Origin: an uncultured Acetobacteraceae bacterium
GTDB taxonomy: Bacteria; Pseudomonadota; Alphaproteobacteria; Acetobacterales; Acetobacteraceae
Length of the DNA stretch: 64,000 nucleotides
NCBI GenBank assembly: GCA_903895595.1
Contig: CAITUP010000033.1
Span: 1-64,000, forward strand
Reading direction: 5' to 3'
Made by a program: the position numbers and the translations under genes. A model generated the notes under the pieces. That model was given only the letters and a program-made list of their open reading frames with translations, searched no databases and was not told the DNA's origin. Shown here in pieces: positions 26,370 through 37,585 of the stretch; position 1 is the stretch's first letter, and each line of letters opens with the position of its first letter.

Positions 26370-26816
26370 TCAGCGGAACACCATCCGGCGAGAGAGATGG
26401 AAATTGACGAACATCCCGGCGATTGCTCCCGCGCTGGTCGCGATGACCGGCTGATGTGCCGCCGCCGCGACGAAGGTCACCAGCAATGCATAGGTACCCC
26501 GGTTGAGTGCGAAACCGACCAGATTGGCCGCCAGAAACCGAGCCCATTGCCGATGCGCGGGGCCGGCGCCCTGACCGCGGAAGGTCCAGATGCGATTCAG
26601 CAGCCAATTGCCGCTCGCCGCCACGCCATAGGCCACCACCCCGGCCCCATATAGCCCGAGCGACCCGCGCAGCCCGTAAACCGCGGCGGTATCCATGACC
26701 AAGCCGATCAACCCCACCGACCCGAATTTCACGAACTGCGCCAACATGGCCACGCGGGCTGGCGTGGCGAACGAGGGCGGGAAATACGCGGCGATGCGGA
26801 GCAATAACTCTTCCAT
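26370..26816 (-). CDS. GtrA family membrane protein
   Basis: 148 residues from the ATG at 26816 (MEELLLRIAAYFPPSF). Four hydrophobic helices and the family motif QFVKFGSVGLIGLVMDTAAV near the start are seen, then NWLLNRIWTFRG and ending NFHLSRRMVFR. GtrA proteins flip or assist transfer of polyprenyl-linked sugars. A longer frame to 26876 would overlap the divergent gene's start, so 26816 is chosen. Confidence 0.9.
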   Translation of the reverse strand: MEELLLRIAAYFPPSFATPARVAMLAQFVKFGSVGLIGLVMDTAAVYGLRGSLGLYGAGVVAYGVAASGNWLLNRIWTFRGQGAGPAHRQWARFLAANLVGFALNRGTYALLVTFVAAAAHQPVIATSAGAIAGMFVNFHLSRRMVFR

Positions 26817-26862
26817 GCGCGGCCTTATAGCCTCGTGCGCAGCGGCGCGATAACCTGGGGCC

Positions 26863-27480
26863 ATGCGCACCGTCACGGTCTATACCGATTTCAAAAGCCC
26901 CTACGCCTATCTGGCGAAGGACTTGGCCTACGAACTGGAACGGGACTTCCCGATCCGGTTGCGCTGGCTGCCTTATATCCTGGACATCCCGCAGTATCTC
27001 GGCTCCGCCACGGTCGACGCGGCCGGTCAGGTGCTGGAGGAAAACCGCAACGCGCACCAATGGCGTCGCGTCCGCTACAGCTACATGGATTGCCGGCGCC
27101 AGGCCCGCAAACGTGGGTTGATCATTCGCGGCACACAAAAAATCTGGGACTCCCGCCTCGCCGCCGCCGGCATGCTGTTCGCTTTGCGCGCCGGCGACGA
27201 CGTCTTCCGCCGCTATCAGGATATCGTGTTCGAACGCTTCTGGCGGCGGGAATTGGATATCGAACAGGTGCCCGTCATCGCCTCGGTCCTGGCGGAGATC
27301 GGCTGCGATGCGGGTGGGTTTCCGGGTTGGGTGGAGGAAGGTTTGGCCGAAGTTGCTTGTGTTGCCCGCGACGCCGAAGCCATGGGCGTGTTCGGGGTGC
27401 CGACCTTCGTTCTCGATGGGGACATCTACTGGGGGCGGGAGCATTTGCCGGACATTCGGGAGATTTTGGCGGCGGGGTAG
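26863..27480 (+). CDS. DsbA-fold protein, 2-hydroxychromene-2-carboxylate isomerase-like
   Basis: 205 residues. YTDFKSPYAYLA near the start has Ser where thioredoxin-like oxidoreductases have the active Cys, as in HCCA isomerase and kappa-class GST. The late cis-Pro motif is VFGVPTFVLDGDIYWGREHL. The family takes part in aromatic ring degradation and glutathione-dependent isomerisation. It stands alone, divergent from the GtrA gene with 46 bases between. Confidence 0.85.
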   Translation: MRTVTVYTDFKSPYAYLAKDLAYELERDFPIRLRWLPYILDIPQYLGSATVDAAGQVLEENRNAHQWRRVRYSYMDCRRQARKRGLIIRGTQKIWDSRLAAAGMLFALRAGDDVFRRYQDIVFERFWRRELDIEQVPVIASVLAEIGCDAGGFPGWVEEGLAEVACVARDAEAMGVFGVPTFVLDGDIYWGREHLPDIREILAAG

Positions 27481-27543
27481 GGATTCAACCACGGATGAAC
27501 ACGGATCGGAATCGATGTTGCGGGGTTGGTTATACGGGAGCGG

Positions 27544-28686
27544 CTACTCGGCGAACCCTACCCCAAGCATAATATTTTCCAACTTCGCCGACTGCACCCG
27601 TGCGTTCAACGAAATCCCAGCCGAACGAAACCCCGCCGCCGCCAGACGATGCCGCACAGCCGGATCCCCGACCCGCCGCATCGCATCCGCCAGCGCCACG
27701 CTATCCCCCGGCGGCACCAACAAGCCGGTATCGTCGTCGCGTACGGCCTCTGCGATTCCGCCCTCATTCGACCCGATCACCGCGCAACCCGCCGCCATCG
27801 CCTCCGGCACCACGCTCGGCAATCCCTCCGCATCGCCGTCCGAGGCCACGACGCTGGGCACCAGCAACGACCACGCGACCGCCATACGAGCGCGAACGGC
27901 GTCCGGGGACAGCCAGCCGGCCAGTTCGATGCCGGAGACCTCCCGCGCCAACCGTTCCAGCAACGCACGCAGCGGCCCATCGCCGACGAACACCACCGGA
28001 GTCGCATCGCCGCCCGCGCGCAGCAGGCGCACCGCGTCGGCGATGATCGCGATACCCTTTTTCTCCACGAACCGCCCGACGAACAGATGAAAGGACGGCG
28101 CCGCGATTGGCGGAGGCGGCGAGTCCGGCACCTCCACCCCGATCGGCAGCACGATCAACTGGCCCGCCGGCACGCCCCGGCGCGCCGCGACCTCCGCCAC
28201 GGCCTCCGACACGCAGACGAAGCGGGACTTGGCGCGCACCACATCGTTCCAGCGCGCGGACAGCAGAGTCCCGGACCAGTTCTTGTCCTTGCCGACATCG
28301 CCGCCATGCAGCGTCACCACCAGACGCGCGTTCAGCATCTGCACCAGCGGCAGCGCCAAAGCCCCGCCGCGCGCGAACTGCGCGTGTACCACCGGCGCCA
28401 GCCCTTCGACCGGCACCGACGGGGCGATACCCAGATGCCGGAACAGCAGACGGCGCAGCGGACCCAGCGGTCCATCGCCGCCCAGCCGCAAGCGCCGCGC
28501 TCCGACCTCATGCGCCAAGGGCAGCAGCGTTCGCCCGATCCAGACCGGGTCCAGCCGGGTGAAGCCGATATATTGCCGCCGCAGAAACGCGAGCTCCGAT
28601 GGCGCGCCGATCCGGTCGCGATAGACCAGAAACGGGCGCCGTGGCGGGATGCCGCCGTCCGCGCTAAGGAATGGGTCCACCGTCAC
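27544..28686 (-). CDS. Family 4 glycosyltransferase
   Basis: About 380 residues from a GTG at 28686 (GGGAGG 10 bases upstream); a GTG at 28680 is an alternative. GT-B features are VHAQFARGGALALPLVQMLN, LVVTLHGGD, VLPIGVEVPDSPPP, FVGRFVEKKGIAIIADAVRL and the donor-site PEAMAAGCAVIGSNEGGIAE. It resembles colanic-acid-type transferases. The frame continues upstream to 29115, but only antisense to the GT9 gene. The exact start is uncertain. Confidence 0.85.
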   Translation of the reverse strand: MTVDPFLSADGGIPPRRPFLVYRDRIGAPSELAFLRRQYIGFTRLDPVWIGRTLLPLAHEVGARRLRLGGDGPLGPLRRLLFRHLGIAPSVPVEGLAPVVHAQFARGGALALPLVQMLNARLVVTLHGGDVGKDKNWSGTLLSARWNDVVRAKSRFVCVSEAVAEVAARRGVPAGQLIVLPIGVEVPDSPPPPIAAPSFHLFVGRFVEKKGIAIIADAVRLLRAGGDATPVVFVGDGPLRALLERLAREVSGIELAGWLSPDAVRARMAVAWSLLVPSVVASDGDAEGLPSVVPEAMAAGCAVIGSNEGGIAEAVRDDDTGLLVPPGDSVALADAMRRVGDPAVRHRLAAAGFRSAGISLNARVQSAKLENIMLGVGFAE

Positions 28687-28707
28687 CGCGACAGGACCTC
28701 CCGCCCC

Positions 28708-29667
28708 TTGGACACGCCGGCCCGCATTCTGATTATCAAACTGAGCGCCTTGGGCAATGTCGTCCTCTCCTTGGGGCCTTTCGCCGCGATCCGAGCGCAC
28801 CATCCGAACGCGGAGATCACGGTGCTGACGACGCCAGCTTACGCGGGCTGGCTGGCGAACGCACCCTGGTTCGACCACGTCATCCGCGACGGCCGGCCCC
28901 CGTGGTGGGATTTCCGCGGTATGATGCGGCTGCGGCGGACGCTGCGCGCCCAGGGGTTCGACCGCGTTTACGACCTGCAAACCTCCGGCCGTTCCAGCCG
29001 CTATTTCCGTTTTTTTCCGCGCGACGCCCGGCCGGAGTGGTGTGGGATCGCCGCCGGCTGCTCCCACCCGCATCGCATGCCGCCGGGCACTTGGATGCAC
29101 GACATCGACCGGCAATATGCCCAGCTCGCCGTCGCCGGCATTACGGAGCGGGCACCGGTGGACCTGAGCTGGTCAAGCGGCGATGTCGCCCGGTTCGACC
29201 TGCCGGAGCGGTTCGCGTTGCTGGTGCCGGGTAGCTCGGCTCACCGGCCCGGCAAGCGCTGGCCGGTGGCTCGTTACGGCGAACTCGCCGGTATTTTGCG
29301 CGCACGGGGCATTGTCCCGGTCGTGGCTGGCACCCGCGACGAGGCGCCCCTCGGTGCCGCGATCCTTGCGGTGACGCCGGGTGCCATCGACCTGACAGGC
29401 CAGACGACATTGCCGGAACTGACGGAGCTGACCCGTCTCGCGGTCTGCGCGATCGGCAACGACACCGGCCCGATGCATTTGGCGGCCGCCGCCGGCTGCC
29501 CGTCCGTGGTGTTGTTTTCCCGCGATTCCGATCCCGCGCTTTGCGCACCGCGCGGCCGCTGGGTGCGGACGTTGCGGGAATCCGATCTGGCTCAGCTGTC
29601 GTTGCAGGCCGTGACCGACGCATTACCCGACCTGGATTGCGCCGCCTTGCAAGCCCCTACAACGTGA
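28708..29667 (+). CDS. Family 9 (heptosyltransferase-like) glycosyltransferase
   Basis: About 319 residues from a TTG at 28708, preceded by AGGA. It has the GT9 opening ILIIKLSALGNVVLSLGPFA, then YDLQTSGRSSRYFRF, VPGSSAHRPGKRWPVARYGE and the donor-site IGNDTGPMHLAAAAGCPSVV. This resembles ADP-heptose:LPS heptosyltransferases, so it probably acts on lipopolysaccharide core. No ATG lies near the conserved N-terminus, so a rare TTG start is inferred. It is divergent from the GT4 gene with 21 bases between the predicted starts. Confidence 0.85.
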   Translation: MDTPARILIIKLSALGNVVLSLGPFAAIRAHHPNAEITVLTTPAYAGWLANAPWFDHVIRDGRPPWWDFRGMMRLRRTLRAQGFDRVYDLQTSGRSSRYFRFFPRDARPEWCGIAAGCSHPHRMPPGTWMHDIDRQYAQLAVAGITERAPVDLSWSSGDVARFDLPERFALLVPGSSAHRPGKRWPVARYGELAGILRARGIVPVVAGTRDEAPLGAAILAVTPGAIDLTGQTTLPELTELTRLAVCAIGNDTGPMHLAAAAGCPSVVLFSRDSDPALCAPRGRWVRTLRESDLAQLSLQAVTDALPDLDCAALQAPTT

Positions 29668-30037
29668 CGATCTGCCCGGCCCCCACGGCCGACAGGAACG
29701 TCGCCACCCCCGCGACCTCCACTTCCGGCAGAAGCGCGCCGGAGTCGAACCCCTCGGACCGCATTCCGGCTTCGCAAACGATCGGACGCACGCCCAATTC
29801 CAGAGCGGCCTCCCGCAATTCTTCGAGACCGGCGACGCCGGCTTCACGCACCCGTGCATCCCGTTCGCTATTTTCCAACGCCGTCCAATCCCGCATCAGC
29901 GCTCGGCAGCCGGTGTTGGTGGCGAACAGCACAACAGTGCGCCCGAGCGCGGCGGCGCCGGAGGCTAGGACGAAGGCGTAGTGGGCGCGATCGTGCGTGC
30001 CGGAGATCAGCAGAATGCCGAGGGGTTCAGATGGCAC
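29657..30037 (-). CDS. DsrE/DsrF-like small protein
   Basis: About 126 residues from a GTG at 30037. A flavodoxin-like fold is suggested by LGILLISGTHDRAHYAFVLA, GRTVVLFATNTGCRAL and the family Cys in ELGVRPIVCEAGMRSEGF, followed by VEVAGVATFLSAVGAG. This matches the DsrE2-type pattern of sulfur-handling proteins. The start overlaps the stop of the ThiF/MoeB-like gene by 11 bases, so the two are translationally linked. It is convergent with the GT9 gene with an 11-base overlap. Confidence 0.7.
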   Translation of the reverse strand: MPSEPLGILLISGTHDRAHYAFVLASGAAALGRTVVLFATNTGCRALMRDWTALENSERDARVREAGVAGLEELREAALELGVRPIVCEAGMRSEGFDSGALLPEVEVAGVATFLSAVGAGQIVTL

Positions 30038-30845
30038 AGGCGGGCGCCGCGGTATCGGCGTGCGCGGACAGGTCTTTGATCGTGGCGTTCGGGCCGCACA
30101 GCGCGCAATGCGGATCGGGGCGCAGCTTGATGGTGCGGAAGCGGGTCGCCAGCGCATCCCAGACCAGCAGCCGGCCGGACAGGCTGTCGCCGATTCCGAG
30201 GATTTCCTTCAGCACTTCCGTTGCCTGGAGCGTGCCCATGACACCGGTCACGGCGCCGAGGACTCCGGCCTCGCTGCATGTCGGCACGACGCCGTCGGGC
30301 GGCGGTTCGGGATACAGGCAGCGGTAGCAGGGCCCGCCCTCATGCGGCTTGAACACCGACAGCTGTCCGTCGAATCGAAGCACGGCGGCGGAGACCAGCG
30401 TGCGCTTCGCCAGCGCGCAAGCGTCGGCGATCAGGAAGCGGGTGCCGAAATTGTCGGTGCCGTCGCAGACAAGGTCGTAGCGCCCGATCAGATCCAGGGC
30501 GTTGTCGGGGCCGAGGCGGAACTGGTGCGGTTCGATGACGACACCCGGGTTGATGTCGTGTGCGGCGCGGGCGGCGGACAGCGCTTTTGGCACGCCGATG
30601 CGGTCGGTGGTGTGCGCGATCTGGCGCTGCAGGTTGGAGATTTCGACATGGTCGTCGTCCACCAGCCCGATCGTGCCCACGCCGGCGGCGGCCAGATACA
30701 GGGCCAACGGCGATCCCAGCCCGCCCGCGCCGATCACCAGCACGCGCGCGGCCTTGAGTTTCGCCTGACCGGTGCCGCCCACCTGTTGCAACAGGATGTG
30801 GCGGGAATAACGGCGGATTTCGTCTTCGCTGAAATCGATGTCCAT
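30027..30845 (-). CDS. ThiF/MoeB/HesA family adenylyltransferase
   Basis: 272 residues. E1-like enzyme with the ATP loop GAGGLGSP (residues 39-46), the Arg-containing start SRHILLQQVGGTGQAKLK, a catalytic-type Cys in VPTCSEAGVLG, and two CxxC zinc pairs (CYRC and CALC). It activates the C-terminus of a ubiquitin-like sulfur carrier (MoaD, ThiS or similar). No carrier gene is adjacent. The overlap with the DsrE-like gene suggests a sulfur-relay function. Confidence 0.9.
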   Translation of the reverse strand: MDIDFSEDEIRRYSRHILLQQVGGTGQAKLKAARVLVIGAGGLGSPLALYLAAAGVGTIGLVDDDHVEISNLQRQIAHTTDRIGVPKALSAARAAHDINPGVVIEPHQFRLGPDNALDLIGRYDLVCDGTDNFGTRFLIADACALAKRTLVSAAVLRFDGQLSVFKPHEGGPCYRCLYPEPPPDGVVPTCSEAGVLGAVTGVMGTLQATEVLKEILGIGDSLSGRLLVWDALATRFRTIKLRPDPHCALCGPNATIKDLSAHADTAAPACAI

Positions 30846-30928
30846 GGGGGGATCATAGCGCGGGCGCTTTCCGGCGTGAAGAATAACCGGGTCTTCGCGC
30901 CGGGCGGTGGCGTGCTATAAGGGGGGGG

Positions 30929-31801
30929 ATGGAACATATGCGCACCCCGATCAGACATCCCTCGCGTTCGGCTGCCGGCCGAATCGCCCTGGCGTTCCTG
31001 TTGTCGCTGCCCTTGCTGGCGGGTTGCGGCGATAAGGAGGAAGACGCCGCGAACCTGCCTGTCGGGCAGGTCGAGGACCTCTACAACAACGGCGTCGACG
31101 CGCTGACCACCAGCCGTTTCACCGCAGCCGAGGAACAGTTCGCTTCCGTGCAGCAGAACTACCCCTATTCGAGCTGGGCGGTGAACGCGCAGCTGATGCA
31201 GGGTTACGCGCAATATCTGCGCAACCATTATACCGAATCCATCGGAACGCTGGACCGCTTCATCCAGCTGCACCCGGCGCACCGCAGCGTGTCCTATGCC
31301 TACTACCTGCGCGCGCTGTCGTATTACGAGCAGATCGCCGACATCAAACGCGACCAGCATGGCACCGAACAGGCGATGAACGCGCTGCGCGACGTCGTGA
31401 ACCGGTTCCCCGACTCGCCCTATGCGCAGGACGCCCGTCTGAAGATCGATTTGTGCGTCGATCACCTCGCCGGGAAGGAGATGGAAGTCGGCCGCTGGTA
31501 CCAGAAGCAACATCTGTATGAGGCCGCGATCGGCCGCTTCCAGCACGTGGTGGACGATTTCCAGACCACCAATCACGTCGCCGAAGCGCTGCACCGGCTG
31601 ACCGAGATCTATCTGGTCCTTGGCTTGAAGGATCAGGCGCGCAAGACCGCTGCCGTGCTGGGGCATAACTATCCCGGCAGCGAGTGGTATTCCGACAGCT
31701 ACGCGGCACTGGTCGGCGACCGGGTAACGGGGCCGAACGACGACGTGCCAGCCGGATCCGGGCGCGGTTTCATCTCGCGCACCTGGCACTCGATCTTCTA
31801 G
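30929..31801 (+). CDS. bamD: Outer membrane protein assembly factor BamD (lipoprotein)
   Basis: 290 residues. It carries a lipoprotein signal with the lipobox LLAGC (lipidated Cys33), then TPR repeats: VEDLYNNGVDALTTSRFTAA, FASVQQNYPYSSWAVNAQLM and LDRFIQLHPAHRSVSYAYYL. It is a subunit of the BAM complex that inserts outer-membrane barrels. It is followed by recN 21 bases later, the usual alphaproteobacterial order. ATG 30938 is an alternative start three codons in. Confidence 0.93.
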   Translation: MEHMRTPIRHPSRSAAGRIALAFLLSLPLLAGCGDKEEDAANLPVGQVEDLYNNGVDALTTSRFTAAEEQFASVQQNYPYSSWAVNAQLMQGYAQYLRNHYTESIGTLDRFIQLHPAHRSVSYAYYLRALSYYEQIADIKRDQHGTEQAMNALRDVVNRFPDSPYAQDARLKIDLCVDHLAGKEMEVGRWYQKQHLYEAAIGRFQHVVDDFQTTNHVAEALHRLTEIYLVLGLKDQARKTAAVLGHNYPGSEWYSDSYAALVGDRVTGPNDDVPAGSGRGFISRTWHSIF

Positions 31802-31822
31802 GGCGACGGGCGCGGTCGCCGC

Positions 31823-33511
31823 ATGCTCACCGCGCTTTCGATCCGGGACGTGGTGCTGATCGAACGGCTCGATCTGGCATTCGGGTCGGGTCTGACTGTG
31901 CTGACCGGGGAGACCGGGGCCGGCAAATCGATCCTGCTCGATAGTCTGGGGCTGGCGCTGGGCGCGCGGGCAGACGCCGGGCTGGTACGGTCCGGCACCG
32001 AACAGGCCAGCGTGACGGCGTGTTTTTCCCCCCCGGCCGATCATCCGGTGTTGGTGCTGTTGGCCGAACAGGGGTTGGCAGCCGAAGACGAGATCGTGTT
32101 CCGGCGCACCGTCGGCAAGGACGGGCGGTCCCGCGCCTTCGTCAACGATCAGCCGGTGGGCGTGGCGTTGCTGCGGCGCATCGGGGCCTTGCTGGTCGAG
32201 GTGCAGGGCCAGCACGAGCAGATGGGGCTGGCCGATCCGTCCAGCCATGCTGGGTTCCTGGATCAGTACGGTGTGCCTCCGGCGCTGCGGGCGGCGGTGA
32301 CGCAGGCTTGGCGCGGCTGGCGCGACTCGATGACCAAGCTGACGGCCGCTCGCGCCGCCATGGAAACCGCCGTGCGGGACGAAGAATTCCTCCGTCATGC
32401 TGTCGATGAGCTGGCGCGTCTGGCGCCTCGGGAAGGGGAGGAAGAGCAGCTCGCCGCCGAACGCCAACGTCTGCAACAAGGGGAACGGCGCGCGGAGGCC
32501 ATCGCGGCGGCGTTGTCGGAACTGACACCGCGCGATCGGCGCAACAGCGGGCCGGCGGCGTCGTTGCGGTCGGCATCGCGCGCGCTGCAACGGCTGGTGC
32601 CGGCGAATCAGCCGGATGCGGTGAACCCGGCGGCCGAGGCGATGACCGCGCTGGAACGTGCCGAGGAAGCATTGGCGGAAGCGGAAACCCTTCTTACACG
32701 TCTGGCGAATGAGGCCGATGCCGATCCGCGCCTGCTGGAACAGGCGGAGGAACGGCTGTTCGCCCTGCGCGCCGCCGCTCGCAAGCACGCGGTGCCGGTC
32801 GTCGAACTGCCCGCGCTTTTGGACCGGCTGTGCGAACGGCTGGCGGCGCTTGACTCCGGGTCCGCCGCGATCGCGGAGCTGGAGCAAGCCGCGCGCGAGG
32901 GCCGCACCCGCTATGCCGCCGCGGCCGAGGCGTTGTCGGCGGCGCGTTTGGCCGCATCGGCCCGTCTGGACGAAGCGGTGGCGCGCGAGTTGCCGCCGCT
33001 GCGGCTAGACAAGGCGCGGTTTCATGCCGAGGTCGCGCCGGTCGAGGAAGCCGAATGGGGGCCGTCGGGCAGCGATACGGTGCGGTTCCTGATCGCGACC
33101 AATCCGGGGCAAGAACCGGGGCCGCTGGCGAAGATTGCCTCGGGCGGCGAGATGTCGCGGTTGATGTTGGCGCTGAAAGTCGTGTTATCGGCCGGATCGG
33201 TGGTGCCGACGCTGGTGTTCGATGAGGTCGACTCAGGCATCGGCGGCGCCACGGCCGCGGCCGTGGGGGAACGGTTGGCTCGGGTGGCCGATGGGGTGCA
33301 GGTGCTGGTGGTGACGCATAGTCCGCAGGTGGCGGCCCGAGGGGCGGCGCACCTGCGGGTAGCGAAGGCGGTCACGGGCGGGCGTTCGGCCACGAACGTG
33401 GAAATATTGGAACTGGCCGAGCGGCGGGAGGAAATTGCCCGGATGCTGGCCGGGGAGACGATTACGGCCGCGGCACGAGCGGCGGCGGACGATCTGCTGG
33501 CGGCGGTTTAG
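31823..33511 (+). CDS. recN: DNA repair protein RecN
   Basis: 562 residues, an SMC-like ATPase for double-strand break repair. Walker A is GETGAGKS (29-36), and the Q-rich loop is VEVQGQHEQMGLADPSSHAG. A coiled-coil middle contains ALERAEEALAEAETLLTRLA. The C-terminal ATPase half has KIASGGEMSRLMLALKVVL and LVFDEVDSGIGGATAAAVGE. The length is normal. A VapBC-type module lies between it and ligA. Confidence 0.96.
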   Translation: MLTALSIRDVVLIERLDLAFGSGLTVLTGETGAGKSILLDSLGLALGARADAGLVRSGTEQASVTACFSPPADHPVLVLLAEQGLAAEDEIVFRRTVGKDGRSRAFVNDQPVGVALLRRIGALLVEVQGQHEQMGLADPSSHAGFLDQYGVPPALRAAVTQAWRGWRDSMTKLTAARAAMETAVRDEEFLRHAVDELARLAPREGEEEQLAAERQRLQQGERRAEAIAAALSELTPRDRRNSGPAASLRSASRALQRLVPANQPDAVNPAAEAMTALERAEEALAEAETLLTRLANEADADPRLLEQAEERLFALRAAARKHAVPVVELPALLDRLCERLAALDSGSAAIAELEQAAREGRTRYAAAAEALSAARLAASARLDEAVARELPPLRLDKARFHAEVAPVEEAEWGPSGSDTVRFLIATNPGQEPGPLAKIASGGEMSRLMLALKVVLSAGSVVPTLVFDEVDSGIGGATAAAVGERLARVADGVQVLVVTHSPQVAARGAAHLRVAKAVTGGRSATNVEILELAERREEIARMLAGETITAAARAAADDLLAAV

Positions 33512-33888
33512 CGAAGAAGCTCCACCGTCACCCCCAGAATCCCCGCGACATCCAACCATGCTCGGTCCGCCGTCAGCGCCGGCAGGCCCGTGCGTTTGGC
33601 CAGTGCCAGACAGATGCGGTCGCCCAGCGACAACCCCAGCGGCTTGGTGGAAGAGGCCATCAGCGCGGCTTGAAGCCCGAGGTCGTCGTCCACCGGCACG
33701 AACATCACCGGCAGCTCATCCCGCAGCCGCATGGCGTCTTCCGGGAAACCCCGCAGGACGTATTTGGTCGCGACCTCCGCGAAGTTGACGGTGCTCATGC
33801 GGGGATCGCCCGCGAGAGCCTCCAGCACACGCTCATGACCGCGCTCGCGCAGCAGAAACGCGAGCACGGCCGAGGCGTCGAGGATCAT
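33508..33888 (-). CDS. VapC-like PIN domain ribonuclease toxin
   Basis: 126 residues. The four PIN acidic residues are present: Asp4 (MILDASAV), Glu38 (NFAEVATK), Asp90 (LSLGDRICLALA) and Asp108 (LTADRAW). This class cleaves tRNA or rRNA when released from its antitoxin. The start overlaps the antitoxin stop by 4 bases, and the 3' end overlaps recN by 4 bases. Confidence 0.92.
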   Translation of the reverse strand: MILDASAVLAFLLRERGHERVLEALAGDPRMSTVNFAEVATKYVLRGFPEDAMRLRDELPVMFVPVDDDLGLQAALMASSTKPLGLSLGDRICLALAKRTGLPALTADRAWLDVAGILGVTVELLR

Positions 33889-34136
33889 GCGTAGTCTCGG
33901 GCAGCATCCGCGCGCCGTTCGGCGAGGAACCCTTCCACGGTTTCGCCGGAACCCGCGAACACGCGTTCGGCGTCCCGTTGCAGCCCGGCCAGGACCGAAC
34001 GCACGGCGCGTATGCGGATTTCGCCGTCGACGACCGACATCATGACCGGGCCGCCGCGTTCCAGGCCCGTCTGGCGGCGTATTTGCGCGGGGATGTTCAT
34101 CTTACCCAACTCCGACACTTTGGTTATGACGGCCAT
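33885..34136 (-). CDS. AbrB/MazE-type antitoxin of the VapC-like toxin
   Basis: 83 residues. The N-terminal SpoVT/AbrB swapped-hairpin DNA-binding domain is visible (TKVSELGKMNIPAQIRRQTG, GGPVMMSVVDGEIRIRAV). A C-terminal helical tail (VEGFLAERRADAARDYA) is expected to wrap the toxin. It is encoded first and the toxin second, as usual for VapBC. It probably represses its own promoter at the inverted repeat upstream. Confidence 0.88.
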   Translation of the reverse strand: MAVITKVSELGKMNIPAQIRRQTGLERGGPVMMSVVDGEIRIRAVRSVLAGLQRDAERVFAGSGETVEGFLAERRADAARDYA

Positions 34137-34191
34137 CTTGGCACCTAAATGGTTAATAAGAAGTTAATAGAACCAAAAAAACTTTCGGGCA

Positions 34192-36379
<2,188 letters not shown>

Positions 36380-36412
36380 TACCACCGAGCCAACGCAGCA
36401 AGGACACACGCC

Positions 36413-37582
36413 ATGCCCATCCGCATCCTCGACGTGCGCGAGACGACGAAGCCGATCAGCTCCCCGATCCGCAACGCCTATATCGACTTCAGCAAGATGA
36501 CGTCGTCGCTGGTGGCGGTGGTCACCAACGTGGAACGCGACGGCAAGCGTGTGGTCGGGTACGGTTTCAACTCCAACGGCCGCTACGGCCAGGGTGGGCT
36601 GATCCGGGAGCGGTTCGCGCCGCGCATTCTGGAGGCCGATCCGGCGACGCTGTTGGACGCGACGGGGGAAAACCTCGATCCGGATCGCGTCTGGAAAGCG
36701 ATGATGACGAACGAAAAACCGGGCGGGCACGGCGATCGTTCCGTGGCCGTGGGCACGATCGACATGGCGGTGTGGGACGCGGTGGCGAAGATCGCCGGCA
36801 AGCCGCTGTTCCGGCTGCTGGCGGAGCGGCACGGGACAACGGCCGATCCCAATATCTTCGTCTACGCGGCGGGTGGATATTATTATCCGGGGAAGGACGA
36901 CTCGGCGCTGCGGGGGGAAATGCGCAGCTACCTCGACCGTGGTTACACCGTCGTGAAAATGAAGATCGGCGGCGAGAGTCTGGCCGACGACGCGCGCCGG
37001 ATCGAGGCCGTGCTGAAGGAACTCGACGGCAAGGCGCAGCTGGCGGTGGACGCGAACGGACGGTTCGATCTGGAAACTGCCATCGCCTACGCCAAGATGC
37101 TGCGGCAATACCCGTTGTTTTGGTACGAGGAAGCCGGCGATCCCCTGGATTACCAGTTGCAGGCGGCGCTGGCGGAGTTCTACCCGGCGCCGATGGCGAC
37201 CGGTGAGAACCTGTTCAGTCACCAGGACGCCCGCAATCTGATCCGCCACGGCGGCATGCGGCCGGATCGGGATTGGCTGCAATTCGATTGCGCTCTGTCG
37301 TATGGGCTGTGCGAGTATCAGCGGACTTTGGCGATGCTGAAGGACGCCGGCTGGTCCTGGAAGCGCTGCATTCCGCATGGCGGGCACCAGATGTCGCTGA
37401 ATATCGCGGCGGGTCTGGGGCTTGGCGGGAACGAGAGCTACCCGGACGTATTCCAGCCGTACGGCGGGTTCCCCGATGGGACTCGGGTGGAGAACAGCAT
37501 CGTGCGACTGCCGGACCTGCCGGGGATCGGGTTCGAGGGAAAAGCCGATCTGTATAAGGAAATGCGGGACTTGGCGGTCTGA
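36413..37582 (+). CDS. tarD: D-tartrate dehydratase (enolase superfamily)
   Basis: 389 residues. It converts D-tartrate to oxaloacetate. The sequence agrees closely with what I recall of the characterised Bradyrhizobium TarD, including the catalytic Lys184 (VVKMKIGG) and His322 (CIPHGGHQMSLN), and the Mg2+ ligands Asp213 (VDANGRF), Glu239 (FWYEEAGDP) and Glu265 (ATGEN). N-terminus: MPIRILDVRETTKPISSPIR. Identical residue numbering makes orthology likely. It starts 34 bases after ligA and is 4 bases from the next gene. Confidence 0.93.
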   Translation: MPIRILDVRETTKPISSPIRNAYIDFSKMTSSLVAVVTNVERDGKRVVGYGFNSNGRYGQGGLIRERFAPRILEADPATLLDATGENLDPDRVWKAMMTNEKPGGHGDRSVAVGTIDMAVWDAVAKIAGKPLFRLLAERHGTTADPNIFVYAAGGYYYPGKDDSALRGEMRSYLDRGYTVVKMKIGGESLADDARRIEAVLKELDGKAQLAVDANGRFDLETAIAYAKMLRQYPLFWYEEAGDPLDYQLQAALAEFYPAPMATGENLFSHQDARNLIRHGGMRPDRDWLQFDCALSYGLCEYQRTLAMLKDAGWSWKRCIPHGGHQMSLNIAAGLGLGGNESYPDVFQPYGGFPDGTRVENSIVRLPDLPGIGFEGKADLYKEMRDLAV

Positions 37583-37585
37583 GAC

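Noticed and set aside
28671-29234. 187-codon plus-strand frame starting MGPPSPRQDLPPLGH
   Set aside because: It overlaps the GT9 gene in another phase; only the GT9 frame carries family motifs.
30734-32887. A 717-codon open frame antisense to bamD and recN
   Set aside because: Same shadow character; the sense strand carries clear domain-level matches.
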